A DNA stretch of 64,000 nt from Oegoconia quadripuncta (taxonomy: Eukaryota > Arthropoda > Insecta > Lepidoptera > Autostichidae), in NCBI GenBank assembly GCA_949316235.1, contig OX438748.1:6947001-7011000 (forward strand), given 5' to 3'. Positions within the stretch are counted from its first letter, which is position 1, and each line of letters begins with the position of its first letter. Positions 31,933 to 42,450 of this stretch are shown one piece after another. The notes beneath the pieces are model-generated. The model ran no database searches, was not told where the DNA came from, and saw nothing but the letters and a program-made list of their open reading frames with translations. The position numbers and the translations under genes were made by a program.

Positions 31933-32849
31933 ACTAGCTTTCCGCCCGCGGCTTCGCCTACGTGGATTAACTTTATCGGCGGATATGTTTAATTTGCTTA
32001 TCCCGCTGGAACTACTCACTTTATGGATGTGTATACGGATGGATATACGGAATCTTCGGCTTAATAAATTTAAACTTATTATAAAATAAAAATTATGTAA
32101 AAAGGGATATTACAAAATTTCAGACTACATTAATGATAGTAATCCATGGGATTAAACGGCTCCTCTACACGATATACAAAAATTGTTGTAACCTTTCTAG
32201 ATTGTAAATGACTGATTGAAAAAAACAAACCCTCTAAGTTTCGCGCTAGCTCTTCTCAGTAGTGGTCGCGTCCGAGCTAGTGGTAGTTTAAAAAACAAGT
32301 GACGTTCATAAGTGCATATTGTATTGCCTACATGAATAAATGGTTTTCATTTCATTTCATTTCATTATCGGGATAAAAAATAATGTGTGTCTTAATCAAG
32401 GGTATATTCTACCTATTTACCAAAACTTCATCGAAATCTGCTCAGCCGTTCCGCCGTGATTGAACAACAAACAAATAAAGATCCAAACTTTCGCATACGA
32501 TTTCGATGACATTCTGCGATCAATATGAACGAAAGAAAGAAAGAAAAAATTCTTTATTGTACACAGCTTAAAAATATACACAGTGATATTATTTTAACCG
32601 GTGTACAAAGGCGGTCTTATCGCTTATGCGATCAATATGTTTTTTATTTTACAATCAGCTTTACTTTAAACTGCAAAAGTTTGTAAAAGTGAGCTAAATA
32701 AATTTAATATAATCTAATCTAATCTAAAAATCTAAAAATATACCCTGGATTAAGATTTTTTACCCCGCTAAAGGAAGTAGTTCCGCGGGATTAACAAATT
32801 TCCGCGATAAAGTTATTCCACACAGGCAAACAACGGGCGGAAAGCTAGT
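31933..32849. mobile_element. Inverted-repeat element M, 917 bp
   Basis: The ends start ACTAGCTTTCCGCCCG and are followed on both sides by diverged copies of GGATTAACTTTATCGG...TTAATCCCGCGGAACTAC in inverted orientation over about 90 bp. The interior carries a LINE tail (32524..32640) and a (TTTCA)n tail near 32342. A single arm recurs at 40691..40840. CTAG-T at the tip also recalls a Helitron 3' end, so two Helitron-like copies in opposite orientation are an alternative. Confidence 0.6.
32524..32640 (-). mobile_element. LINE 3' tail
   Basis: Reverse complement of sequence at 46070..46170 (GATAAGACCGCCTTTG, then TGTACAATAAAGAATTT). It ends in an (CTTT)n-type tail. Confidence 0.6.
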
Positions 32850-33100
32850 GATACATAAAAGAGGTACTTTTAAAGTCGCGTTCATGTGAGCGAACGTTAG
32901 CGTTTATCACTGGCGCATTTTTATGAAAACGCATAAAACCGTTCATATGACAACGCCGTGATTAGTTTTCATTTGAAGACGTCCGTATGACGTGCTCTAA
33001 ATTCGCTATATAAAATGTGATGGTGATATTAAAACTATATATTTTATATACACTTACCCACCGTGAGGATTCGTTTATAACATACATTGGATTTTGGACC

Positions 33101-33368
33101 GCCTCCGTGGCGCAATGTTAACAACATACGGTTTACGAATCGGAAGTCGCGGTTTCGGTCCGTACATACATGTTTAGAACTCGGTTTGGTGGGTGGTAGG
33201 GCATTTTAAAAGTCTGCTTGGCTAGCTACCACCGTCTTACTAAGTCTGCCTATAAAACCGTGATGTTAATAGCATGGTTGTGTTCCGGTTGTCAGAGATA
33301 AGAAGTTGAGGTTTCCGGGATAGTATGCTTCTACCTTTGGCCTAATTTTTCACTTATCATCAGGTGTG
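33101..33368 (+). mobile_element. SINE-A, lacking the final tail
   Basis: The head is ACCGCCTCCGTGGCGCAATG, with GCTAGCTACCACCGTCTTAC in the body and CATCAGGTGTGG at the end. The tail is interrupted by the following repeat. Confidence 0.85.
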
Positions 33369-33700
33369 GGATCTACTACTATCCACCTTCTGGCTCCATC
33401 ATCTGACCCTCGACACCAAGTGCAATATATTGGACTCATCAAAACGAATCATATGAGCTTAAACTCAAGGGGTTTAATAGGCGCCACACAAGAGTTCCAC
33501 CATCCACCTCCTGGCTCTAACATGAGATCAGCTCCAAGATACCAAATTATAGTATTGTCATTCAAACTACATATACATATCAAAGTTTCATTTAGATACG
33601 ACAATTAGAGTAGGTTAAAGTTGACTTCCAAGGTCTGTTAGTTCCAAGTGAAGCTAATAAAAGCAACTTCAACCTGTTCCCCTAGCTAAACCATATAAAT
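33369..33700 (+). repeat. Repeat L with internal direct duplication
   Basis: Two related blocks, ATCCACCTTCTGGCTCCATC near 33380 and ATCCACCTCCTGGCTCTAAC near 33503, suggest an internal duplication. The nature of the repeat is unknown. Confidence 0.45.
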
Positions 33701-33701
33701 A

Positions 33702-33972
33702 GGGTTCCGTAGTTAACAAGGAACCTTTATATTTTCGACATGTACATTTGTCCGAAGCTTAACTCAGAGGCTCTTAGTATAAGAAAGCTGTAATTTGGCA
33801 TGGGTGTACATAATTATTTAATTATTCACGCAGACAAAATGGTGAAATAAAATTATGAAAAAAAAAAATTGAGATACGTCCCATACACGTAGGGGAGATG
33901 AATTTTCTTTTATTTTTGTAAGGAGTACGGAGCCATACACTGCGCGTGGCCCACACGCACTTGGCAGTTTTT
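33702..33972 (+). mobile_element. Repeat H
   Basis: Shares AGGGTTCCGTAGTTAAC, a CCGAAGCTTAACTC-like block, GTAATTTGGCAT and GCGCGTGGCCCACACGCACT with 45014..45470. GGTTCCGTA at the start and a GTACGGA-type sequence at the end hint at inverted termini. Confidence 0.6.
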
Positions 33973-34069
33973 TTATATTTATGATTAAACTATAAGAGAA
34001 ACGTTCTTAGCCATATTTTATTTTTTAGAATAATTTATTGATTTCACAAAGGAGTTATACATATAAGTC

Positions 34070-34389
34070 AATATACGTTAAGGAAAAAAATGGGGCGTAT
34101 TTAGGTATATGAAATAGAAGGTATTGGCATAGATATTTTATTTTTGTAGGGTTCCTATCGTTCGAAATTTATTTGGAACTCATATTTTCTCGAAGTTTTC
34201 TCTATTTATTTAATTTAATGATGTAATTATGTGGAATAGGCTACAGACGCGACCGTTAAATGACAAAATGAATACTTTATTCCAAGATGGTTTTGAAAGA
34301 AAAAATTAAACTACCTATGCCAATACCTTCTATTTCACTTACTTAATATGCCTTTTTTTCCCTTACGGTAAAAAAACTCATCCAGTATA
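34070..34389. mobile_element. Inverted-repeat element F, 0.3 kb
   Basis: The left arm (GAAATAGAAGGTATTGGCAT) and right arm (ATGCCAATACCTTCTATTTC) are inverted. The right tip reads AAACTCATCCAGTATA. Related copies: 62331..62728 (complete), 4116..4215 and 40413..40512 (single arms). Confidence 0.75.
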
Positions 34390-34601
34390 TGCTACTACAA
34401 TCCTACAGCTAACAGTTGACAAAATGAGATGCATTACCTGTGGGTCCCGCACCAGGCAGAGCCTGTGACGCAGGAGCCACTATATATTACATGAAGCTGT
34501 TCACCTAAAGGTTTTCAATCTAAAGATAAAAAAAAAGTAATGCACACAAGCGCGACAAATATATACAAAATTCGGGGAGCACATTGAGCGGTAAAGACTG
34601 A
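34390..34601. other. Unassigned sequence
   Basis: No supported feature. Confidence 0.3.
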
Positions 34602-34755
34602 CTTAGGCCCGTATTAATAAACCGTTCTCAAGATTGACATGGCCTCAAGTTGACGCTTGAGAATCTGCTGCATATTACAACAGCATCAGAAAAAATGTTC
34701 TTGAGACTGAGACACGATCTCAATCTCAAGAACGATTTATTAATACGGGCCTAAG
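34602..34755. mobile_element. 154-bp MITE with perfect 20-bp ends
   Basis: CTTAGGCCCGTATTAATAAA at the left is exactly inverted at 34736..34755, and the similarity extends to about 36 bp. A worn relative is at about 41660..41765. Confidence 0.85.
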
Positions 34756-34837
34756 ACATACAAAGCTAAAATTTAGAAACTGTATCAACAAAATATTCTC
34801 GATATTTCTATAATCCATCTGCACGAGCCCCGTCCTA

Positions 34838-35387
34838 ACTACCGTTTACGAAAATCGGTTCAGCTGTTTCGAAGATAATCTAACTTTTAACACAGTTGCT
34901 TTCTCTATACTTGGATAATTTGTATTATTACGTTTAGTTCCACGGGTGTTTTCAAAATTTTCAATGATTATCGTTAGATACCTAAATCATTTGACTACTT
35001 TTGCTGCTGAATCACATACACAGTTTTTGAACAGAAAATGCATATTTTTCTTTACTATTAAATCGTACTTTGTAGCCAGAAGAAGACTAAAGTTTAAAAA
35101 ATGTATCTAACATTCTACTATGAAATAAATTACCTATTTGATCAAGCTAGTCAGCTTCAGTTCACAGTATACAGATACATACTGTATCCGACTTTTTTAT
35201 TATTTCAGACTTAATCTTTGTTGTTTCGTTTCCCCGACCTCAAAGAGCATAATGATTAATATATTCTTACCAATCGTAACCACAGAAAAAGAAAATTGCA
35301 GGAGTACCTACATATCATTATAGGATCATTGACCTGTCTGAATTCATTAACTTAAGATAAGGTACTTAGATGTTTTTTTTAAATTTT
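34838..35387. other. Repeat G scrap, then unassigned sequence
   Basis: 34850..34920 (AAATCGGTTCAGCTGTTTCGAAGAT) matches repeat G copies at 52600 and 62900. The remainder holds nothing recognisable. Confidence 0.4.
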
Positions 35388-36003
35388 ATTTCATGCACTA
35401 CGTATTATACGCTAGCTCTCAATCACACCTAGGGTTGCCAGATGGTATTCTAAAAGAGGATGATACGTCCTCCTTTTCTATATTTGTCCTCCATCTTCCC
35501 TTACCTACTGTATGCCCTCCTTTTGCTATGTCTTTAATGCGTGCTGATAATGCGTAAAATTTCAAAGAAAGAATCTGACTCAGTGTCGAGTCCCTCAAAT
35601 CATTGATTCCATTACAATATAATTTTAAAAACATAAAATGTGATGCAAAAGACCAAGAAGACCAATTTGGGTTAAATGTGATTAAAATAAAGTAAATTGT
35701 AAAGGAAAGCACTTTCAATTATGTAAGTTCTCGTATTTATTAGATAGTCCTCGTTGTTAGGCCCTTCAGACCACCTTTTTTAAATTGCGGTCTGGCAATC
35801 CTAATTACACCTGATAAGGCTTGAGGCTGGCTGTGGAAGCGCTCTCATTCGGAACTCCTAACTTATTTGGGGGATTCATCTTATCTCTAAAAGCGGAATA
35901 CAACATTGCTATCAACCTCTTTGGCGGAAGATGTAAACAAGGCGGTGGTATTCGAACTGGAATGGAATTCGAATCTGTGATCTCCGTTTCGTAAAGCTTA
36001 TAC
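35388..36003 (-). mobile_element. SINE-A split by a hAT-like MITE
   Basis: The SINE tail at 35388..35429 (CTCAATCACACC) resumes at 35804 (ATTACACCTGAT...) and runs to the damaged head near 36003. The interruption is the element at 35430..35803. Confidence 0.8.
35430..35803. mobile_element. hAT-like MITE, 374 bp, inside SINE-A
   Basis: The termini TAGGGTTGCCAGA and TAGGATTGCCAGA are inverted. The flanks ATCACACC (35422..35429) and ATTACACC (35804..35811) are an 8-bp target duplication with one change, and the uninterrupted SINE carries that octamer once. The 99-codon frame within is not a transposase. Confidence 0.88.
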
Positions 36004-36012
36004 TACGTTATT

Positions 36013-36505
36013 TTTTTATGCACAACGGTTTCGATCTCAATCACATCGGTGTGCGAAGTGCGAGTTTTGTCTCGTTTTTAACTTTACCACTGCGTTCGCG
36101 TTTACGCAAAAAGTATCTATGAAAAAAATCGTTTTGCAAAATATCCGCTAGAGGCGGTGCACATTTCTTCATACAAATCGTCACGTAAACGTGAACGCGG
36201 TAGTAAAGTTAAGTCGAAACAAAACTCACACTCCGCCCTCTGATGTTAAGTGAAGATGAGGCCGAAGGTGGAATCATACTGCCCCAGAAACCCCAACTTA
36301 TTTGTGGGACTGGCAATCTTATCTCTGACAGGCGGAACACAACAATGATATTAACATTGCAGATTTAGATAAGATGGTGATAGCTAGCAGGTGGAGATTT
36401 CAAATGCCCTACCACAACCAAGCCGACTAATAAACATGTACCCGCTGGGGATTGAACCCGAGACATATTCGTTAACCCTATGCTGTTTACAATGAGCCAT
36501 GGATG
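36013..36505 (-). mobile_element. SINE-A split by another inverted-repeat element
   Basis: Poly-T and TATGCACAACGG start the tail. The SINE resumes at about 36241 (TGATGTTAAGTGAAGATGAG) and continues to the tRNA-like head (GAGCCATGGATGCG). Confidence 0.85.
36049..36240. mobile_element. ~190-bp MITE inside SINE-A
   Basis: The 53-bp arms at 36053..36106 and 36184..36236 are inverted (AGTGCGAGTTTTGTCTCG versus CGAAACAAAACTCACACT), about 85% identical. No unambiguous target duplication was found. Confidence 0.8.
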
Positions 36506-37689
36506 CGATTATTATTATAAAGCTGGTTATTTATGTAGGCAAGCATTATTCTTACTTTGGACAACAATATTTTGTAACAGAAGGGAGGAAAAGAAATACC
36601 TCATTTCAATGGTACTGACTAATTGGGAAACCAAAAAATTCAATTGAATTCGTTTCACCTTCACACAATACCAAGTCACTGTGCGTGCGGTACATACAAA
36701 TATTGTGAATTATAAAGACGATGGCTTTATACTGCTTTATAAGGCGAGGGCTTCTACAATATTCGTGGCCGTGACAATAACCGGGTCGTTGAAACAATCA
36801 AAATGGCACCAAGTCATGTGCACCAAACTTGGCATCAAGGAGTTGTGAATGTGAACTCCCCACGCCTATTTCTTTCATGAACTGTCCTTGCATCGTATGC
36901 CGATATGGTGAATAATTGCACCAATTATGACAGGAAAAGGACAAAAAAATGGAGTATCTTTTAAGTAATAACAAACATAATGTGCTCACTTCCCAAGTTG
37001 GTCCACTTCTAAAATGTCCACTTACTATAACATCCATTGTCTAAACGTTTGTCACAGACATTGAGAATTTGCTTAGATTTAGGTAAATAATCTAAGTCAA
37101 TTTCATATTTTCGCGACATTTATTGATTTTAAATTCAAAATTACTCTATTTTCTTCAAGATAGCTCTTCATAGCATAGCAGCATAGCAGATTTGAGAGAG
37201 ATTTTTCCGACTAAGATAATATGCTACAAAACATTGAAAACAAAGATATATTGGAAATAATATTGGAATAGTTTAAAACATATGTGCGAATTTAAACTAG
37301 AAATTTAAAATTATTACTTCAATAACTTTTGACGCTTTACGCAACTATAAATATATTGCGATGGACAATTTTGTAAAAAGAAAGTAACCAGAACACCTAA
37401 TAACTTAATAATTGCATATATAGGTATGTCATAAGTAAAATTCTAAAGCTTGTGGAAACCTACTTGCAATGATATACGAGTAGGTAGATATTCTTCTATA
37501 CCGTTTATACAAACAAGGTAAAACTGGGTAAACAAGGTGTGTCTTCAATTCCACCGTCATTTTAGCTATAATCATTTAAGACCGATATTATTATTAATAT
37601 AGTGAAGGAGGTAAGATTGGAAATGAGAGTATACTCTGTGATATGTAATGTTTTTAGTACAATAAAGAATATTATAGTACACTAGTACT
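36506..37689. other. Unassigned AT-rich sequence
   Basis: The 79- and 63-codon frames near 36606..37037 (minus) are not recognised. No repeat copy was seen. Confidence 0.4.
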
Positions 37690-37753
37690 CTTTCACGCGG
37701 GCGAAGTCGCGGTCAGAAAACTATTTCTGACCGCGACTTCGCCCGCGTGAAAG
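37690..37753. repeat. Perfect 30-bp inverted repeat with 4-nt loop
   Basis: 37690..37719 and 37724..37753 are exact reverse complements around the loop ACTA. The arm (CTTTCACGCGGGCGAAGTCG...) resembles the end of element M but is GC-rich in an AT-rich setting. Confidence 0.97.
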
Positions 37754-38544
37754 ATTTTAACAAAATTGGTTAAGCAAAAAAGTTAGCCTAAATGTTAATC
37801 CAAGTCCAAGCCCTATAGGCGTGAAGAAGTAACATACATACAGACATACACACACACAAACTTTATGTACTAACTTTATGAAATGATATGAATGATAATG
37901 ATATATTTAAAGTTAACAAATATTGCCGTTTATCGTGTCCGAAATAACCGTTGCATTAAATTTTATTTCCATTTTTTATGTCTTAAATATTTGTACGCAC
38001 GTAACGGGCCGATTTTGTTGGACCTATCTACAAGATAAGACCATTATCTGTATAACCAAAATTTTACAAATAAATAATTTTCTTTCTTTCTTTCAATTTT
38101 AAATATAAAAAAAACCGTACGCAAATTGGACCATGCATTACTAAGATAAATCCGGACAAAAACTGCATACAACACCTGTCTCTTTTCGTCGGGGATTACA
38201 AAAAGAGAACAGCAATTTCTAACTTACACACCTAAATAATCTAGCTTTGAATAATGAGATAATAAACATTTCTATAAATTAGAATTGTTGTATTACCTAC
38301 ACGTACCTTGAAATCAGTCGGTATCTATAATCGATTAAAGAAAAGTATAGTTTCTCCAGAGTTAAGCTAAGTACTATAGATAGCAATTTAGAATGTGTCC
38401 CTACCAATTCCTCCCTTATCGCGATTGGACTGGATTTACATATAAGTCTAATGAATTTCATCAGGAAGGTCGGTTGACGCAATAATATATTGATTAATAG
38501 CGTTATATTATTTTTCGCACAAATTGTGTCACTTTGGGAATATG
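37754..38544. other. Unassigned sequence
   Basis: A (CA)n-like stretch lies at about 37838..37858 and a TTTC run at about 38082..38094 (LINE-tail-like). No gene was seen. Confidence 0.4.
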
Positions 38545-38925
38545 GCCTTCTGGATTGAGGCCTGATAGGAATTTGACATTTTTTAGCATTGTGAGATTGA
38601 GATATATGAGAAAATTACTATTCTGAGATTGTTACATATGAGGAATTAGGCATTTTGGGATTGTGACATAGTTATTAGGTATTATTTAGCATACTGAAAT
38701 TTTCGCATATAAATTAAGCATTCTGGGATTGCAATTATCAGCTACAAGACGTCCTGCTTGAGAGATTCAAATGGAGCAATCTAGCATTCTGTGATTGTGA
38801 TATAATTATTTAGCATCCTTGGATTGTGGCATGTAAATTTAGTATTCTGGGATTTCGTCATATGTAGAATTTGGGATTGTGTCCGAAGAGGAATTTAGCA
38901 TTCTGGAATTGTGACGTAATCACAT
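38545..38925 (+). repeat. Degenerate minisatellite, ~30-35-bp unit
   Basis: About 11 loose copies of a unit centred on AGCATTCTGGGATTGTGACA start near 38548, 38589, 38620, 38652, 38691, 38720, 38784, 38814, 38843, 38871 and 38899. Unit length varies from 28 to 40 bp, with one longer gap near 38735..38780. Confidence 0.8.
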
Positions 38926-39212
38926 CAGCTAGACGTGATTATTGAATATAAGCCGCCCAATAAATTTTCAGGAAAACCGGTTGGAAGCGGTTTGCATTCA
39001 TCGAGAACATTATCAGTTCATCCATCCACTAATGCGTGGTGTGCACTCTAGAACTTTTATGTCTTTATATGCCCTGCCACTGCCTCTTCAAATGAATAAC
39101 TATGTCGGTAGTTTTGTTCTTCTACGGCTTTCTTAATTCCTGAATCGAGCTCGAAGTAATACACCGAGCATCGCCCTCTCCATTGTTTGTAGCATGACCT
39201 TGAACTTACTTA
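38926..39212. other. Unassigned sequence
   Basis: The 64-codon frame at 38942..39136 is not recognised. Confidence 0.3.
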
Positions 39213-39385
39213 GTGTGCCCGCCCACGACCGACTTTTGTAGGACCGATAATCGGCCGATTTTTTCGTCAATACTTTTATCACCGATATTGAGACCGATTT
39301 TTTGTAGGACGTGAGCGTTGAAATATTGCAGTTAGTACGTTACAATTTCTTCCTACACAAAATTGTTAGTCGTGGGCGGGCAGCC
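39213..39385. mobile_element. ~173-bp MITE, GCCCGCCCACGAC ends
   Basis: The 13-bp core GCCCGCCCACGAC at 39217..39229 is exactly inverted at 39369..39381. Similarity continues inward through a TTTTGTAGGA-type motif. Confidence 0.8.
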
Positions 39386-40188
39386 TTATGAGGCTCATAG
39401 TTCAGTACCATAAATAATCAGTCATTGGTAACATACATTGATTAGTATTACACATGAATATTGGGTACGTTATATTATTAATGCCTGTATTAAATTAGTG
39501 ATTGCTAAACCCTACTATAAAGCCGTAATAGGATATAGCAATCAAATCAAAGGTTATTTAAATTCATGAGAACAGTAATAATTTCGGATAATTGCCTATC
39601 TGATTACTATCCCACAACTATCGTAAATGTTTATGGAATAGGCTTTAGATAGTATGCTATAAGTATAAACCTCTCCCATCTTTCGTGATGTTATTATGTG
39701 TTTGTAGGTTTATAATATATGTATTTATTATGTTATGTATATATTTTAGGTATATGTAATATATTTAGTGTAAGTTTATTATTTGGTTATCGTTTCTTTT
39801 TTATTTATTTTATTATTCGTTGTAGAATTTTTTTCTTTTGCACACAATTTGCTGTTAAACCCCAAATTTATTCGATTTCTTATTTCAATGCGATGCCACC
39901 TTTGTACGTGACCTATTGTTTGTATTCTGTTATTTCAATATTTTGGTGCAATAAAGAATATTTAGTCTTTCACTATAGATCTTTGGTGCTAGGTATAGAT
40001 CGTTGTGAATTATGGGGAATTGATTCGTTCAATTATATGTGATTAGTTTGCGCTCAATATTTTATTTTCCCAGAGAAATTTGTGGCCTCGGTCCTTCTTC
40101 AATCCTTCAGCTTTTGTTCCGCAAAATAAAATCATGCAGAGTATTACTGCAGGGTCTTTAGTTAATACACGATAAAAGCAATGAATTG
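39386..40188. other. AT-rich sequence with a chance ORF
   Basis: A 107-codon hydrophobic frame (39719..40042) follows from T-rich composition. There is no start context, conserved motif or second copy. Confidence 0.4.
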
Positions 40189-40425
40189 ACGGCCGATTGG
40201 TTCAGCAATTGCTATCATAAATCCTTGACAAAAGTAAACCAACGGTTGCGAGTTCGAATCACGCGAGGGGTAAATGTAATGTTTGTACAATGAATACGAA
40301 CATTCATACCCGAGTCGTGGATGTTTAAATAAATATTTATCCGTTATCTAGTATCCATAGTACAAGCTTTGCTTAGTTTGGGACTAAATGATTGGTGTGA
40401 GTGTCCGAAATAATTATACCGAATG
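40189..40425 (+). mobile_element. SINE-D
   Basis: The head is worn at the A-box. The B-box is GAGTTCGAATCACGCGAGG, with body GATGAATACGAACATTC and end TTTGGGACTAAATG. Element F begins within its last bases. Confidence 0.8.
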
Positions 40426-40512
40426 AGTTTTTTTAACCGTAAGGAAAAAAGAGGGTATATTCGGTACGTGAAATAGAAGGTATTTTAATAGGTAGTTTAA
40501 TTTTTTTTTTCA
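40413..40512 (+). mobile_element. Half copy of element F
   Basis: TATACCGAATGAGTTTTTTT, a CCGTAAGG motif and GTGAAATAGAAGGTATT. The opposite arm is absent. Confidence 0.65.
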
Positions 40513-40690
40513 AAATGTTTTAAATTAAAATGTTTGTCAAATGAATGAATAAGGATGGTAATGGTTATTCACATAAATATAGTTTGCTGCCTATTCTAAT
40601 TATACCATCCACAGTTTACTAAAATAACCGCATATTTTAGAGCCATCCAAGATGAATTCGGTTACATCTAACTAATATTATAAATGCGAA

Positions 40691-40840
40691 AGTTGTATGT
40701 TTGTTTGTTTCTCACAGCGAAACGGATGAACGGATTTGGATAAAAGTTGGAATATAAAGTGAGTAGTTACCACAGGATAAACAAATTTTCGCGGTAAAGT
40801 TTGTCCACGCAGGCGAAGACGCGGGCGGGAAGGTAGTGTT
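40691..40840. mobile_element. Single arm of element M
   Basis: CAGGATAAACAAATTTTCGCGG and CGCAGGCGAAGACGCGGGCG match the right arm of 31933..32849. The tip differs (GGTAGT). Confidence 0.55.
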
Positions 40841-41080
40841 TCGTATAAAACGCGTGTTGGCACGTGAATGACTAAAGAATGAGCGTAATATATGCCTATA
40901 TTATAATATCGTGTATTTGTTAAGAAAACGCGCGCTGAATGCCTGTCATGTGAACGGATCCTTAGACGTATTATGTAAGACGATTAGACAACAGTGGGCT
41001 AATTAACTATCATCTATCATAATTATGAACAATCGTGTTCCTAAAACGTGTTACATTTCATATATCGCTCGCTGTCAAAA

Positions 41081-41325
41081 GACGAGTATTTGGTGTAGTG
41101 GTTAGAAACACTGACTAATTTACAAATGTTGCGGATTCGAATCCCGCTAGGGGCATATATTTCTATGATGAATACGGATATGTGTACCCGCGTTATGGAT
41201 GTGTTTCATCTATATATGTATTTATTTACAAAAATAAAATGTATTTTGGTATCAATGATACAAGCCTAGTTGCTTAGTATGGAGCTAGATGACGCTGTGT
41301 GTATATGCAAAGGTATTTTATAATT
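41081..41325 (+). mobile_element. SINE-D'
   Basis: TTGGTGTAGTGGTTAGAAAC, GGATTCGAATCCCGCTAGGG and a body ending in GGAGCTAGATGACGCTGTG. Confidence 0.85.
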
Positions 41326-42084
41326 TATTCACATATTTTTATTTCTAAGATGTATTCTATATTTCATAAGAACATTACAATAACATAGTACAAACGAAAG
41401 GTCTTGTACAAAGGTGGGCTTATTTCTTTAAGAGATCTCTTTCAATCAACCTGATCATTTAAGTAGGAAACTGTGTGAATTTGGGGTTAAGCAGCAAATT
41501 GTGTGCAAAGGAATACGAACAATATGTATCCAACACGTAAGATTTATATCAGGTTTAGTTTAGTATGTGGCAGGTAACTAATTTGGATGCGGACCAACTA
41601 ACACTAGGACTTAGGTGGTGGTCCAAGGGGTCAGGTACTGCTTGAGCATGCACGTGCTTTTCAGGTCTCAAGTTAGGTTCATTAATAAACACGTTTACTT
41701 GAGGCCGGTCACAAGACTGTTCCCAATCTTGAGAATGGTTTATTAATACAGGCCTTAATCTTATCATTTTCATTAAATAAAAAAGACCTTCAGTTCTTTT
41801 CCTTAATTAGGCGTTTCATTCTTTTCGATATCGCATTGATTTTTATTTGTTTATTCTCCTACAGGCCAGTCTTCTATAATATTCTAGTATCCTTCAGTGA
41901 AGTGGCAGTTTACAGAAGATTTTGGCCTGAACCTGAAAGCTGAGCGTAACTCTTTAATTTTTTAATTTAAATTTCAGGTATTAAAAACAAAATAATACAA
42001 CATCACTCGCTAAGTTCCCGCCAAAAAGGCCGACATCATATTGAATTATACATTTTCTTGTCACGTCTCAGTCTCAAGACTCGG
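41326..42084. other. Unassigned, with a worn MITE copy
   Basis: 41660..41765 is a degraded relative of the MITE at 34602..34755 (ATTAATAAAC ... GGTTTATTAATACAGGCCT). Otherwise nothing is supported. Confidence 0.4.
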
Positions 42085-42212
42085 GAATAATTGTTCGTAT
42101 TCATGACACAAACATTTACCCCTCGCGGGATTCGAACCCGCAATCGTTGGTTTCCCTGATAGGGTCACTATCCACTACACCAATCGGTCGTCAATGGTGT
42201 AGTGGATAGTGA
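42085..42212 (-). mobile_element. SINE-D head with inverted 5' end
   Basis: The minus-strand SINE-D head ends at about 42192. Beyond it the first 18 bp recur inverted: 42165..42182 (TCACTATCCACTACACCA) and 42195..42212 are exact reverse complements around a 12-nt loop. Confidence 0.8.
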
Positions 42213-42245
42213 TTAATAGAATTCAATAATGAAATTATATGTTTG

Positions 42246-42450
42246 TAATATAAAAACCTTTTTTTTTAAAACGAGCAACCTCTCGAGTTTCTTCTGAGGG
42301 AAAAATTGCCTTTAGAACAAGCAGTAGCTTTAAAAATGTAAAATCCGACTATTTTAAGTGTACCCTGTGTACCTACAAAATAAAGCATTTTTGATTTGAT
42401 TTGATTTGATTTGATTTGATTTGATTCGCGTTGATTTGATTTGATTTAAT
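42246..42450 (+). mobile_element. LINE 3' end (family J) with (TTGAT)n tail
   Basis: CTCGAGTTTCTTCTGAGGG, GTACCCTGTGTACCTAC and AATAAAGCATTTT are followed by about nine TTGAT units. A pentanucleotide tail in place of poly-A is seen in some insect LINEs. Confidence 0.7.

Noticed and set aside
35419..35718. 99-codon frame
   Set aside because: Lies almost wholly inside the 374-bp hAT-like MITE, is too short for a transposase and has no catalytic motif.
39719..40042. 107-codon hydrophobic frame suggesting a membrane protein
   Set aside because: Phe/Tyr/Ile-rich composition follows from T-rich DNA. No start context or homologous copy.
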